Assembly (NCBI GenBank): GCA_005784505.1
Contig: VCAZ01000090.1
Coordinates: 62,001-126,000, forward strand
Length of the DNA: 64,000 bases
Direction: 5' to 3'
Origin: Bagarius yarrelli
Taxonomy: Eukaryota; Chordata; Actinopteri; Siluriformes; Sisoridae
Positions 11,661 to 25,454 of the stretch are shown here, piece by piece. Position numbers and translations under genes: made by a program. Numbering within the stretch: the first letter of the stretch is position 1; the number at the start of each line of letters is the position of its first letter. Under the pieces are notes generated by a model. That model saw only the letters and a list, made by a program, of their open reading frames with translations. It did not search any database and was not told the DNA's origin.

Positions 11661-13240
11661 TACACTGGGTTACACCATCCAAGTCTTGTCAATAAATTAA
11701 GCTGCATACATTTTGCAAATCGTTCACTGAAGCTTTGCATCAATAAGCTTTAGGTCATATACAAAAGCTAATTTTTTACTCTTTTAAGCTTTATAGAGTA
11801 CAAAAAGAAGTGGTTAAAGCTTAATATATAAAAGTAAACTTGTTTAAATGTTCTACAGAAACCCAATCGACCCTTGGCTAACATTATAATGCAGGTGTAA
11901 TTTAAAGAGATTTTTTTTCCTTTCTAGTTGTGTAAAAACAGTTCCACCATAAATTATTGTTAAATTGCAAATCAGTAAAATGTGAAGCTTACTATTAGAA
12001 GAATATTTGTACATTTCTGAGAATTTTCTTCTGGTGGAAAACATTTAATCTCCTTACAATACTTATTGATTCAATTCTCCATTACTTAATAATGTATTGT
12101 TGGATAAAAAGCTTTATTCCTCTTCACTAAATGATGAAGTGATCCGTAAGTTGGTTTGATGAACTGTAAATTCAGCTTGAACAAGCTGAGCAATGCCTTG
12201 TAGGTCTGCTGCAGGCGAACGAGGGGGGAAATAACGCCAATTAGCGACCAAATAACTGGCATTTCCTTGGGCTTTTAAGTCAGCTTCATGTTTGCAGAAA
12301 GCTTTCGGATTAGATTTGTGCAGCCGAGTGAAACAACATGGTTGATGTAGACTTCATAGAATTTATCGTCTTATGGCGAGTCCCAAACCATGAGGCCGTA
12401 ATCCAACTGTGTGTGTTTTTTTTAAATGATCAGCTGTATTTAATAGTAGATTGTATTCTGTCTATTTAATGGCTTAAAAACACAAGCTTACATGGCTAGC
12501 TGCTGATACTGTTTGTGTGGTTGCCAGTTTAATCAAAATTCATCTTTGCAAGCCAAAAAATCTACAGCCCTAAAGTTAAAGCTCCAAGTAGTAGACATTT
12601 ATATAGAAATAAGTTCAATTCCGACATAAAGATGTCAATCATGTGACAGCAGTCAGATTAAAAAATTTCAGAATCAAAACTTTACTCCAACATTTAACCA
12701 AAAAACGACCACATGATGATGTTCGTGATTATAAATGTGTGCTTGTGAACATATACAGCATACAATTCCTGGCCGCTTTATTCAGACACACATAGTGATT
12801 AAATAAGCTAATAGGGTTGCAAGGATGCAGCGCATCCAATCATACAGACATAAGAAATATAAATGTAAAATGGTGATTTCTGTTGGTTAAGTTCTGGAAA
12901 ACTGATTAAACGTAATAGTCGAAAAACTATTCTAACGCCACAACAAACAAAAGCAAAAACTCAAACAGTATTTAACGATGAAAGTATTAACGTGTTAAAT
13001 TCTACGTTATTTTAACTGGCCTAATTGGTAAATTCTGGTGTCGCCCTGACTTGTATAGCAACATTCAGGTCTCTGTGTTGGAAAGTTGGAACGATTTTTG
13101 CAGTTTCGGAACAAATCGTGACGCGGCATGCGTTTACGTCTCAACAGAAAAAACGTGAGTGTGAGCATGCATCAACACCCTCATTACCAGCCTGTGAGTA
13201 AAGCATTAACAGGGTATAATTACATTTTAACAATGTGTTT
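11661..13240. other. no gene seen
   Basis: AT-rich single-copy-looking DNA. Short open frames on both strands lack codon bias, domains and splice context. A CA microsatellite begins at about 13244. Confidence 0.6.
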
Positions 13241-13611
13241 TGAACACACACACACACACACACACACAAAAGACAGACAAATATAGGGTGCAAACCAGGA
13301 TCAAATTTGGCACAATAGGAGGGGGGTTAGGGTTGTAGAAGGAAAGAAATAAAGAATCAAATTTCAGCCGAATCAAGTTATGCGCCGACCAACATTACGG
13401 TCTTCCTTATATGTTTTTAATCCAAATGTTGGCGCTGTTAAGGAGAAGCGTGTGCCGTGCTACATTTTTTCGACCTTTCTGCCGGCAGTGTGACAAAAAA
13501 TTCCTGCATTAATAAAAGTGTTCATGTGCATGGCGAGACAATGGACATTAAATCATCACTGGAAAGGTAAATTACATATAAAATCTAAGATCAGATTCTA
13601 AAGCGTTTACA

Positions 13612-13805
13612 TGTATATCATTTGGCAGACACCCTTATCCAGAGCAACTTACAGTTATATCTTTCATACAACTGAGCAATTGGGGGTTAGGGGCCTTGCT
13701 CAAGGGACCAACAGTGGTGGCTTGATGGTGCTGGGAATTAAATCCCAGTCTTTCTGGTATTAGTCCAACATCTTAACCAACGCCTTAACCACTAATCCAC
13801 CACTC
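13612..13805 (-). repeat. full-length tRNA-like SINE
   Basis: Antisense copy of about 190 bp: 'tttggcagacacccttatcc', 'gagcaacttacagtt', 'ttgggggttaggggccttgc', 'acagtggtggcttgatggtg', then the tRNA-like head, here with a short internal duplication of 'ccttaacca'. Nothing else is seen between 13805 and 14380. Confidence 0.8.
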
Positions 13806-14376
13806 CTTATCAACAATAAACATGTATCTGGCTTGTGTTTACTCTTTTAGGTCACTTCAGGTTCTACTCAGATTGTAGAATTTAATTAGCATTTAAATTC
13901 AACTGCCTATTAAAACAAAAGACTTATGTCTCACAGGTTCGTGTTTTTGTTCACAAAGAAGCTAAAATTTTACACAAAATAAAGTATGTAGTTCTAATTT
14001 GCTCCAAAACGAACAAAAACTGTATTTGAAGTTGTGTATAATTTTTGGGATTCATTTTTCCCAATGACAGTCATGAAAATCTTTATTTTTACCCAGGCCT
14101 GGCTCGGAGCATGGGCAGGGGGAGGGCTTTATTCCCCAAGTATTAGGAAGTATTAAGTATATAAAGTCAAAATTACGTCATAACACTAACAAATAAATTG
14201 TCGTTGTAGTTTTGTGGCAATGCAAACTACAAATAAAATGTGATGTAAAGGCAAAACAGAAAATGTGGAGACTGAAAACTAAAACTATAAAGAAACATCA
14301 TTGCACCCAATGTACAGTTCAACACACATACACGCGATCTTAATACACAATCAGTAGAATGATGATCAGGATTTAA

Positions 14377-14381
<5 letters not shown>

Positions 14382-14413
<32 letters not shown>
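14382..14413. repeat. (GT)n microsatellite
   Basis: About 32 bp of GT. It lies about 30 bp left of the CpG-richer patch. Confidence 0.95.
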
Positions 14414-14415
<2 letters not shown>

Positions 14416-14439
14416 GAGAGTCGGTGTGTGTAATGTGTG

Positions 14440-14945
<506 letters not shown>

Positions 14946-14952
14946 GTGAAGA

Positions 14953-14959
<7 letters not shown>

Positions 14960-14992
<33 letters not shown>

Positions 14993-15101
14993 ATGATTTT
15001 TATTATTTATTAAGTTAACCTGTTTTATCATGTGTTAAATAACTTGAAAATAAATGATGTTTAAAAGTCCCTGTATCTCTGACTCTCTTTCTCTGTCTTT
15101 G

Positions 15102-15178
<77 letters not shown>

Positions 15179-15200
15179 CTCTCTCTCTCTCTCTCTCTCT
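14960..15200. repeat. (CT)n arrays
   Basis: Two CT blocks: about 14960-14990, and about 15105-15200 with one 'att' interruption. They are the complement of the GA array 150-300 bp upstream. Confidence 0.95.
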
Positions 15201-15384
15201 GGCAAAAGTAGTTACAGTTTTTACAGTTGTGTTTTTGTAGTGTTATAATTTGTTGAGGTCTGATTGTTTGATGTGTGTGTGTGTCTGCTCCTGATGTAGA
15301 AGTGTGTTAGTGTGTGTGAGTGTATTGGGAATCAGTATCAGTTAGGTGAGGAGACTCTTCTCTCTGTTCATCTGTTGGCTCTGC

Positions 15385-15505
15385 AGGGTTTTGTACTGTT
15401 AGCTCTGGGTTTCACTGTGTTTTAGGGTTTTGTACTGGTAGCTCAGGGGGTCACTGTGTTTTAGGGTTTTGTACTGGTAGCTCTTGGGGTCACTGTGTTT
15501 TTTTA
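15385..15505. repeat. ~48 bp tandem repeat, 2.5-3 units
   Basis: 'gggttttgtact' followed by 'gtagctc' or 'ttagctc' and 'tcactgtgttt' occurs three times in a row at 48-49 bp spacing. The units differ at a few positions. Confidence 0.85.
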
Positions 15506-17110
15506 AGTTGCCCCCAGACTTCACTACTGTACAGTAAATGGGTTCTATAATCGAATCCTATAATTTGAGCCAGATTGGAGTTAGGATTGGGATGTGAATG
15601 TGTTTTTGGATGGTGTTAATGCCGTGTCAGCTTCTTCACTGCTGGACTGAAATTTTCTGTACAACTGATTTTCAGTCCCTGGTAACTGTAGTCTTTACAG
15701 TTTTCTATTTTGTGTGTCCCTAAAGTGTGTCTCTCTGACATCTGTAAATAATGTTGGGTTTAGACAGTAGTCAATCAATCCACACTCCTGAGAGATGAAT
15801 TTAGTTCTTTTGTAGCCATTTTTTATTCCGCACTTGTTTGTATACATAGATTTGATAATGGCATATGTTTAACCCCCTTCACCACTCTATATATATATAG
15901 CTTATATCTAAGCAGCTGACAGAAAATTTGGGCTGGTCCCCAAAAGACAAACAGGATTTATTTAATTAGTTAGTTAGTTAATACAGTTAGAATTAAATGA
16001 ATATATAACATTAAATGACTACATTAATAATTCCGTCGATTTAAAGTCCACATATGAATAATATGACATATGTGTGCGTGTCCCCAGCCCGCTATGCAAC
16101 CCCGCAGCTCTGCCTACAGCTTTTGAAGAGGCACAACACAGCAGTGTACATATAACAGTTCATTTGTTTTGTTTTTTTTTGGACGTACTTTCCAATTCAT
16201 CATGCCTGTCATGTACTAAAAGTGATAAAAGTTATTGTCTGATCAGTCTGATGCATCTAATTATGATGCTAGATTTTGAATTAGTGAAGAGTTTTATTGC
16301 CAATTCTGCTCATACACACATTCGATTAGTTTTGGCGACAGAAGCTCCTAGTATAATAAAATATATATAAATGAATAAAAAATATAAATATAAAAAAATA
16401 AAGAAAAAAAGTCAGTATGACCATGTTGAATTTACAGATCTTATGAATAAAATTAGAACAACTTATATTTAAATTGTCGTAGTGTATATAATAATAATAA
16501 TGATAATTATAATAATAATAGAAAAGGATTTGTTAGCATGAGTTCAAGTATTCATGAAAACTATTCCTATGTCTTGTATTTCTGGTGCTCGGTTGCACCA
16601 ACCAGAGTCAAGCAGTTCATAGAGATAGTCAGCTGGGTGTGTGATGTTCATGGTGGTCTTGGATGCTTGTATCCTCACTCTGTGGGTGTCCAGTTCCTGA
16701 AGAGTGTGCAAAGAGGCACAAATAATCTCCTCAGCAGTCTGGATCTGATCTCGTAGCTGAACCAAACCAGACTGCCATCAAGAGCTGGACTCAATAGGAC
16801 TCAATAAGAGCTGAGTAAAATGACACCAGCGGCACTAGTAGGAGGTTAATCTTCCTCAGATGAGAGTTTTTTAATGGTAAAGATCACATATTTCCCATCT
16901 CTGGTCACATTTTGAAATATTTCAGGTGTAACTGAACCAACTGACTTACCTGGCAGGGGAGATACCGTGATCAAGAGGGTGGTTCACCCAAGACGAGGCT
17001 CAACCACCCCGTTTGTGCTGACCCCTGCGAATTCTCTAAATGTTGGAATCTTGAATGAATAATTTTTGGTAATCTGGGACTGCATTACCTCTCTCCTTAT
17101 TTGAAATGTA
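15506..17110. other. no gene seen; possible old repeat at 16590-16850
   Basis: AT-rich sequence with short AT microsatellites near 15890 and 16480-16520. The segment 16590-16850 is less AT-rich and mobile-element-like, but matches no family I can name. No splice sites or conserved protein segments were recognised. Confidence 0.4.
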
Positions 17111-17114
17111 CAAG

Positions 17115-17412
17115 GGGGCAGTGGTGTCTAAAATGGTTAAGCCATGGAGTTGTTGATTGGAAGACCTGTGTTCGAGCCCCACCACCGCCAGTCAGCCACT
17201 GTTAAATTCCTAAGCAAGACCTTTAATAAATAAATAAAATAAAATAAAATAAATAAAAAATAAATAAAATTGAATTGAATTGAACTTTAACCCTGCCTGC
17301 TACAGGGGCGCTGTTCCATAGCTGATCCTGCACTCTGATTCCAACTTTCTAAGATGGGATATGCGAAGCAAAAACTTTCACGGTGCTGTTAAGTATATGT
17401 AACAAAATAAAG
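17115..17412 (+). repeat. tRNA-like SINE, sense orientation, long 3' body
   Basis: Starts 'gggggcagtggtgtctaaaa' with 'tggttaagccatgg' (A-box-like) and 'tgttcgagcccc' (B-box-like). An AAATA-rich insertion at about 17225-17270 follows. The body then resumes and ends 'ctgttaagtatatgtaacaa' and 'aaataaagacattt'. The copy at 48430-48663 has the same head and tail, so the two together define a SINE of about 230 bp. Confidence 0.8.
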
Positions 17413-17689
17413 ACATTTTTTTACAATAGAACTGAGTCTATACTGAACTGTATTTCAACTGATAAAGGGACATCAATATTTATTTATGAAGGTTATTTTG
17501 CAGAATCTTCATCAGATTTCTCTGCTGTTGAAAAAATGACTTATGGCATAAAAAATGATGTAATAGACACAGAATGGTATGAATAAGTGAAGCTGGTGCT
17601 GATTTCTTTCTATGGCAGATTGTAAATTGATTCAGTGTCATTAGTGACAGGTGCGCCAAAGTCAGGTCAGAAGCTTGGGTTCATTTTTA

Positions 17690-18000
17690 TTAACAAAAAA
17701 TAAATAAAAAGCCAAACAAATCAAAAAACAAAAACAAGAAACTAATTTAACATATAGACCTGACGTAACCTGGACATAAACATGAAGGATAAATGCAACA
17801 TGAGATACAGACCTTGACCTAAAACATAGACATAGACAAAGACATTATAAGATGCTACATTAAACTAAACAAAAAACAAAAACATGATCTAGGCTATAGT
17901 GAGTAAAAAAACAAGAAATTAGCATCACATAACCTGAAACCATGGATATGACTATCAACCACAACATGGACCATATCAAGTAAAAGAGAAATACACAAAC
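17690..18000. repeat. A-rich degenerate ACATAAAC-type sequence
   Basis: A/AC-rich strand with repeated words such as 'aaacaaaaac', 'acataaacatg' and 'aacatgga'. A similar stretch occurs at 19090-19510. No coding signal; it could be decayed transposon or satellite sequence. Confidence 0.4.
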
Positions 18001-19089
18001 TAACTGGGGGAATTAATCAACACCCAATGACAGGACGATTGAGGACTCACATGGCATGACACAGACACAGCATATAAAGTACAGTCACGCTTTTTAAGAA
18101 ACGTGAATGTTTTTCTTCTAATATTGGTAGAAATTTGAGTCAAACCACCAGCAGGTGTAGGTTGAACACCAATGCTGTGGCCCTTGGAGTCACTTGATCT
18201 ACTGTAGGAATTATGCATTTCTGTTTACTAAATAAATTAAAGCATTATGTCTGTCCACTTAGCAACCGCTTAGAAATTAACTAACCTGCAATCTGATATA
18301 CTTATATCAGCATCCTACACACACACATTACTATGTCAGTGACACCGCTGGACTGATAATATCTATCCAGAGTGCTGGTTTCTTGGTTTCTCTTTCCACT
18401 ATTCATTGTATACATCAACAGATGGGCTCCTGTCAGTAATCGTCACCTGATGAAATGGTTATTAAAAGCAGCGGCTGGCAACCTTTACCTAATAGTTCTT
18501 TGAGTGTATATAAGATGTGACATTATTTTTGCAATGAACACAAGCATAAACTCTTCATTTTGTAGAATCTATGGTCACTAACGTAACTAAAAACCAAACG
18601 TCTGTACACACCTCAGTGACTTATCGTGTTAAAGCACTTCTAAGATTTTTCTAGACAAACGTTCTAATCCAGCTAAGACTGAAGCAATTAGTAAAATGTC
18701 ACCACCCACAGAGGTGGCTAAACCCCAAAACTTTCCTGGCGTGGCTAACTATCTTATATTCTTCATTTTTAATTCTTAACCTACTCCAGCAGCTCAAGCA
18801 CAAACACACGTGAAATACACAAACACACAGACCAAAAAATTCCTGTTAGATTTAAACTATGATTTCTTACACATATAACCAGAGCAGCATGGGTTTAAAT
18901 GAGGCAGGGACATTTTAGGGTGAATCATTATATCAACACAGTCTTATAAAACACTATAACAGGCAGTTATAACCGTCAATGCACTCAGAATGTATTAAAA
19001 TTAATGGCAAAGTTATACATCATCCACTTAAAAATAAAATGTATTGTTTTGTAAGGAATCCACTGAGGCAAGTAGTAGTTTCAAACCCA

Positions 19090-19510
19090 AACGTAAACAA
19101 GACAATAAACATAAACAAATCTACATGTGACTTATCTTAGCATAGCTAAGCATAGCTTGAACATTAGCACAACCATAAAGAAAACATCAAACATGAACGT
19201 GACTACAAAGAACTTAGCTGGAGATAAACTCATGACAGCTGTACAGGAACACAACCAAAATCCTTGACCAAGACAAAGGACAAGACAAAAAGTAAACAAA
19301 AGACAGAAACATGAACAACATGAACTCAAAACATAAAGTGATATAAACTAAAACAAGAGAAAAATCAGGACATGAAACATACCTATATAAAAATAATATA
19401 AACATAAAATCAGAACAAAACATAAAACTAACCTAAACATGAAACAACATGAAACATAAACATGACATAAACTTGAATCAGAACATGAAACAAGATACAA
19501 TCTTGGCACA
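19090..19510. repeat. A-rich degenerate ACATAAAC-type sequence
   Basis: Words such as 'gaaacatgaacaacatgaac' and 'acatgaaacaagata' recur with drift. Minus-strand open frames here encode only Phe/Leu/Cys/Val strings and are a compositional artefact. Between 18000 and 19090 nothing is recognised. Confidence 0.4.
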
Positions 19511-19531
19511 GGTTCTTCAATGCTTATAATC

Positions 19532-19582
19532 AAGATCCTTTACAATACATTTGTTAGACATCCTTATCCAAAGTGACCTACA
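19532..19582 (-). repeat. SINE fragment
   Basis: 'ttgttagacatccttatcca' and 'agtgacctacatttatt' match the SINE end. It directly precedes the LINE relic. Confidence 0.6.
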
Positions 19583-19615
19583 TTTATTTAATATTTAAAT
19601 ATTTAATATTTAATA

Positions 19616-21915
19616 GCAGTGTATGTCCCCCCGGTAGCAGTGTATGTCCCCCCGGATGCTAAGGCTAGCACAGCTATGGAAGAACTAAGCTCTGCTATCA
19701 ACAAGCTGCAGACAGTGCATCCTGATGGAGCCTTTGTCGTTGCTGGGGATTTTAATCACTGCAATTTAAGATGTGTTCTGCCGAAATTCCAACAAAATGT
19801 TTGCTTACAGAGTCACAACTCTCCCCAACCTCGGACAATCAGACCATCTTTCATTGTTCCTGTTGCTCTCCAGTCATTAAACGTGTGAAACCCACAATCA
19901 GGACTGTTAAAGTTTGGGTGGATGGGGCTGACGCTGCTCTCCAGCAGTTCACACATACAGACTGGAGTGAATTACAGGCCACTACAGATACAGTCACCAA
20001 TATCAACACTTACACCACTGCTGTCCTTGATTACATTAATAAGTGTGTGGATTTGGTGACTACAGATAAGAACATCAAAGTGTTCCCCAATCAGAAGCCC
20101 TGGATGAACCGGGAGGTCCGTCTCCTGCTCAAAGCACGCAACACCAACACCGCCTTCAGGTCTGGAGGCCTTCATCTCTTCTGACCCCCGACGCATGTGG
20201 CAGGAAATACATTTTTTTTCCCTTTGAAAAAGGGAATATGGAGCCTATGCGCAAAACACAGCTGTCACCAGGTGAGCAGCCACTCTCACTCTCCATCTCT
20301 GAAGTGTGTGCTACCCTGGGAAGGGTGAATGGTAGAAGGGCAGCTGGCCCTGATGGCATCCCTGGACGCGTACTCAAAGCATGCGTGCAGCAGTTGGCTG
20401 AGGTCTTCACAAACATCTTCAATCTGTCCTTGGCCCAGAAAATCGTCCTCACCTGCTTTAAGTCTGCTACCATGTGCCAGTGCCGAAGCACTGCAACAGA
20501 ACTGGGTGACTTTCGTCCAGTCGCACTCACCCCTGTTATCGCAAAGTGCTTTGAAAGACTGGTCCTCGGCCACCTTAAAGCCTGTCTGCCACTCAACCTG
20601 GACCCTCACCAATTTGCCTATCGCAAATTCGGACAACCCCGAAACTTATGCTAGGATGCTGTTTGTCGATTTTAGTTCAGCTTTTAATACAGTTAGTCCT
20701 TCTAAGCTAACCATGAAGCTGAAACAGCTCGGCATCAGCACACATCTTTGCAATTGGACCCTGGACTTCCTTACGAACAGGTCACAGTCTGTTCGATTGA
20801 ATAACATCACTTCCTCCAATCTCACCATCAGCACCGGGGTTCCCCAGGGATGTGTTTTGTCCAATCTCATATACTCCCTTTTTACCTATAACTGCGTGCC
20901 TGTCTATGTGTCAAACAGCATTGTCAAGTTCGCAGATGACACCACAGTGGTAGGCCTGATCAGAGGTAACAATGAGACGGCCTACAGGGAGGAGATCCAG
21001 CACCTAGTAGCATGGTGTGAGGACAATAACCTGGAACACTAAGAAGACAAAGGAGGTCATTGTGGATTTCAGATGGGCTAGCAATCACACTCATCCTCCA
21101 ATACACATCAACAGAGCGGCTGTTGAGCATGTACCTAGCTTCAAGTTCCTAGGAATCCACATCTCTGAGGATCGCACCACATCTCTGAGGATCGCACCTG
21201 GTCTCTGAACTCTTCTTTCCTGGTCAAAAAGGCACAACAACGCCTATTTTTTCTGAGGAGACTTAAAAAGTCCCATCTCAGCAAAAGAACACTGAAGAAC
21301 TTTTACCGCAGTACCATCGAGAGCATCCTCACAAACTGCATCTCAGTATGGTACAGCAGCTGCACTGCTTCAGACCGCACAGCCCCTCAAAGGGTGGTGA
21401 AAACTGGCCAACAAATCATCGGCACTCAGCTACCCACCCTGGAGAACATACACAAAAAACGCTGCCTGCAAAGGGCGAGAGGCATAATCAAAGATCCCTC
21501 TTACCCCAACCAAGAACTGTTCACTCTTCTCCCATCAGGCAGACACTACCGATGCCTCAGAGCCCGCACAAACAGACTGAAAAACAGCTTCTTTCCTGTG
21601 GCTGTTTCTGCACTGAACAGCTGATATACAGTATTAATTACTACTGCACTGCCACTTCTGTACTTTGCACTACCTTATCATTATGCATCTTTGCACCATC
21701 TATAACTATCTATTGTTACACCTCTATATTCTATCCATATATCGTCTGTACATATTTACCCACCTCTGTAATAATCAACCTCATACCATATTTATTACCA
21801 TGCTATTTATTGTAAATAAGCCACTTATGCACTTATGGTTAGGTGCTAACTGCATTTCATTGGCTCTGTACATGTACCTTGCACAATGACAATAAAGTTG
21901 AATCTAATCTAATCT
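19616..21915 (+). pseudogene. L2/CR1-like LINE relic (endonuclease and reverse transcriptase)
   Basis: Conserved segments occur in order but in different frames. These are an endonuclease 'VVAGDFNHCNL' near 19735; the linker 'GRRAAGPDGIPGRVLK' near 20330; 'FRPVALTPVIAKCFERL' near 20512; 'LFVDFSSAFNTV' near 20660; 'GVPQGCVLSNLIYSLF' near 20838; and the catalytic 'KFADDTTVVG' near 20928. The C-terminal 'IVDFR' and 'FKFLGIHIS' follow near 21060-21165. The 3' end is 'gacaataaagttgaatctaa' followed by short ATCTA repeats, typical of L2-like fish LINEs. Several frameshifts, deletions and two short tandem duplications make it non-functional. Confidence 0.88.
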
Positions 21916-21934
21916 AATAACTAAGTGATCGCTC

Positions 21935-22012
21935 ATTGGCCCACTGCTGGGTCCCTGAGCAAGGCCCTTTTCCCTCTAATTGCTCAGTTGTTTAAAAATA
22001 GATAAATCTATA
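21935..22012 (+). repeat. SINE body fragment
   Basis: 'ctgggtccctgagcaaggcc' then 'aattgctcagttgt', the SINE body in sense orientation without its head. From 22012 to 23430 no gene is recognised. Confidence 0.65.
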
Positions 22013-23434
22013 TTACCCTGCAATGCAGTTACACTGAGCTACAATGAATTCTTAGTCTTGTTTTGTTATAATTCCTGCCTTTAGTGGCGATTTTGGCAGA
22101 TCTTTGAGACTGGTTAACTTAATAAAGTAAAGTAAACAGCTAATGCTAACACCGAGATGCGCAGCAGCGTTGAACTCTTGTTGCTAGGTCAATGACAAGA
22201 CGAAATAGAAATGTTACTCACACTGACAAAAACCACTGTTTGTTAAATTGTAAGCATTCATGCTTTGTATGCTTTCATTTCTCTTTTAGAGTAAAAGTGT
22301 GTATAGGAAAAAATGTAAGAATCACAAATGACGTTTGGTGATTTTCTGTTTTTATTGTGTTTTTCACTTTCGGCCCTCCATCAGGATTTCTTGCATCATC
22401 TGAATTACAGGCTTGCAAACAAGCTATAGAAAATCAGTTAGACTTCCTTATCAATAAGAGATTTGTTAACAGAATTGTAATTACTGGTAATGACTTATCA
22501 GTTGTCACATTTAGGGTAGATAGAGGCGAAGACAGGAGACAAAAAAAAGTTTATTACAGTATAAGGAACAAACCAGGAACAAAACTAAGGAACACTAAGC
22601 ATTAGTGTTATCGATAGCGCAGGAGCTAACAGACACTGATGTTAAAACATTCATGCAGGAAAAAGATAGACTAAAACACAGGGGTATATATGCACACAAA
22701 CTAATGCAGGGAAAACTGGACACAATGAGGAAAAAATTAATCAATAACGAGACTGCGGTGAATTATAAGACTAATCACATGACAAAGACAGAAATCACAT
22801 GGCTAACAAATACACAGGCCCCTGGTGGCCTAGTAGGGTGGGAAGTATGGTAAACTCTGCCTCCTGTCAATCACAGGGAATCTGGCCAACTGTGGATGTC
22901 TTTGAGTTTGACACGAACAGGGTTGATAAAGAGGTTGGTAATACGATTCTGCAGCGTTGGGCTATGTTATGTATCTCCTCTTCTATTTTCAAGCATCTGT
23001 TTGAGTTATTGTCCTTCCTGTCTAGGTTTCCTAGAAACAGTAATGATTTAAAAATGATTTAGCAGGTGGAATCCTGGTTGGGTTTCTGATCCAGATCCTA
23101 TTTGTAGGCTTGTGTGAGCTTTGATCTAAATACAGTTTCAGATTACTTTTAACTTTTGATTTAATTCCCTAAATTGGATCCAAAACAAGTTTCTTTGGAA
23201 TCATAGTTACACATTCAGCCAAGACAGAGCAATTAAAATAAAAGTTAATAAATAGAAAAAAGACAAGTTATTTCTATGCATTTAGTTATTAAAAGCAGCA
23301 ACAAACGGCTACAGAATAAGCAGGTTTCAGACATCAATTTGTTATTAATTCTAAAAGCAATGAGCACACATTTTAGAACATTTATTAGAATTTAAACTAA
23401 AATAATCTAAGTTCTTGAAGCTGGTTGCCTTCTT

Positions 23435-23720
23435 TATTTACACCATTTAGCAGGCGCTCTTGTCCAGAGCGACATACAAATGTGCTTTGAGTCACAGCTC
23501 TTGAAGACAGCCAGTGTCTCTGCTGTTCTGACATTGATGGGAAGTTCATTCCACCATCTTGGTGCCAGAACAGAGAAAGGTCTTAAGGCAGACCTTACCG
23601 TGTGTCCTACGGGATGGTGGGACTAGTCGAGAGGTGCGTGTGGATCTGAGGGATCTGATAGTGATATGTGGGGAGTGAGGTAAGAGGGATCTGCTCCGTT
23701 TTTGGCTTTGCAGGCAAGCA
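23435..23720 (-). repeat. interspersed repeat B, antisense
   Basis: 'cagtgtctctgctgttctga', 'agttcattccaccatcttgg' and 'ccagaacagagaaaggtctt' are the reverse complement of the blocks at 25850 and 54100. Five copies in the window define the family. It has no coding capacity. Confidence 0.7.
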
Positions 23721-24149
23721 TTAGTGTTTTGAATCTGATGGAGATACAAATTCAGATGGAGATAAGACGTTTGTTTTTACTTGTAGCAAAAATGTTAAAA
23801 ATATCCCTGAAACCCAAGCTATTGGTTAAATATTTAAATTTGGAGCATAAAGATAAATATAGTGGAGATACAACCAGATGTTAAACTGAAGGGGAGAATG
23901 ATGCAACATAGAGCAAGATTTACATAGACATAGTGTGATTGTCATTATAAGTGAATTTTTGGCGTTGTTCCTTTTAAACTCAGGTTTATTGTTTTTTGTG
24001 AAATACATTATTAATATTTTAGTTTAGTTGTATATGTGTGCTCTACCCTGGAAATGCCAACATTGTGTAAATGCATGAAGCTAAAGGAAATCAATGTTGG
24101 AGGACATTTTCCAAGTGATTGTTATTTTTTTAGTAGATTTACCAAGCGT

Positions 24150-24321
24150 TTTCGCTCTCTCTCTTGCTCTCTCTCTCTGTAGCTCTCTCTTTCTATCTCT
24201 CTTTCTCTCTCTTTATCTTTGTAGCTCTCTCTCTCTCTCTCTCTCTCTATCTAACTATCTCTCTTTCTTGCTTTTTCTCACTCTAACTATATCTCTCTCC
24301 CTCTGGCTTTTTCTCGCTCTT

Positions 24322-24375
<54 letters not shown>

Positions 24376-24440
24376 GCTCACTCTTGCTCTGTCTGTCTCT
24401 TTGTCTCACTCTCTAGCTCTCTTTCTATCTCTTTATCTCT
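24150..24440. repeat. CT-rich degenerate microsatellite
   Basis: Nearly pure pyrimidine on the + strand, with a perfect CT core at about 24327-24372 and interspersed TATC and GCTC variants. Confidence 0.9.
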
Positions 24441-24497
24441 CGATGAGAAATGGGTATCTGTAAAGACCAATCACAAGAAATAGAACATTCCTCCATA

Positions 24498-24580
24498 CCT
24501 CTGAGCACGGCGCTTGATACTCAACTGCTTAGTTGTATAAAAAATAGGATAAATGTTGGTCGCTCTGGATTATTGCCAAA
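24498..24580 (+). repeat. SINE body fragment
   Basis: 'ctctgagcacggcgcttgat', 'tcaactgcttagttgtataa' and 'gataaatgttggtcgctctg' parallel the SINE body and its tail. Confidence 0.6.
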
Positions 24581-25119
24581 GTGAAGAAAAAGGAAACCAG
24601 TTTCTAATTGGATGTTTAAAAAATTAGGTGCTATTCAGCGGAATTCAAAAGTCTTCTTGCAAGAGTGTAATCTCCATCGTTTTACACCTTCTGCGCTGCT
24701 GATGCTAGTCAAAAAAAGAGAGAGAAAGAGAAAGACTGGCCTGTGGACATTATGGAAATAGACCCTCCATCCATCAGTGTGTGATCGAGCTGTCAGAATA
24801 AATTATTCAAAGCTGCTCTTGCTGAAAACTACAGAAAGGGGAAAAATTGTGCTGTGAATCATTAAAGTCACATGCAGAATTAATTATCAGCCTGATTAAA
24901 AAATAATCAGATTATTTCAAGTGCTCTCCAGAAATCTGCCGCTACAGCAAACAACAACAAAATATCAGGTTTACAGTTGTTTTTTTGTGATAATAGCTGA
25001 CATTAATTTATTACAATATACAATTTACCTCCATATGTCTGAACTATAAATGGGATCTTACTGCTCAGAAACGTCCAGAGGATCGAAAGATTTTTATTTC
25101 AAGTCACCGAGAAGAAGAG

Positions 25120-25330
25120 AATGTCAATATTTATGTATCAGGAGAATAGAAAATCTAAGATACACTTATGAAACTGATATTTTAGTAGTTCTGTTTGAAC
25201 TACAATAACAGTCCTGACTCTCTAAATGATTTTATTTTTGTGTAAAACACCAGGAATTATTTATTGTACATTTTTATTAAATTTTTAATTTTTAATATTG
25301 ATATTAATATTTTAATATATAAAATTAATA
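25120..25330. repeat. interspersed repeat C
   Basis: Shares 'tatcaggagaatag', 'gatattttagtagttctg' and 'aattatttattgtacatttt' with 61505-61660 in trpm6, in the same order. The family is unclassified. Confidence 0.55.
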
Positions 25331-25454
25331 TATTTTTTTTTATTATTATTTTTTTTCAGTATGTGTTTCTGTATAGAAATTTATATTGCATTGCTACTGC
25401 ATTTTGTTGCCTTTGACAACACAGAAGAATACAGTTTAATCTATTTTAATCTAA

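Noticed and set aside
22357..23062. Three consecutive short frames as a possible gene
   Set aside because: No recognisable domain, no consistent splice sites, and no similarity to the expected neighbour nmrk1.
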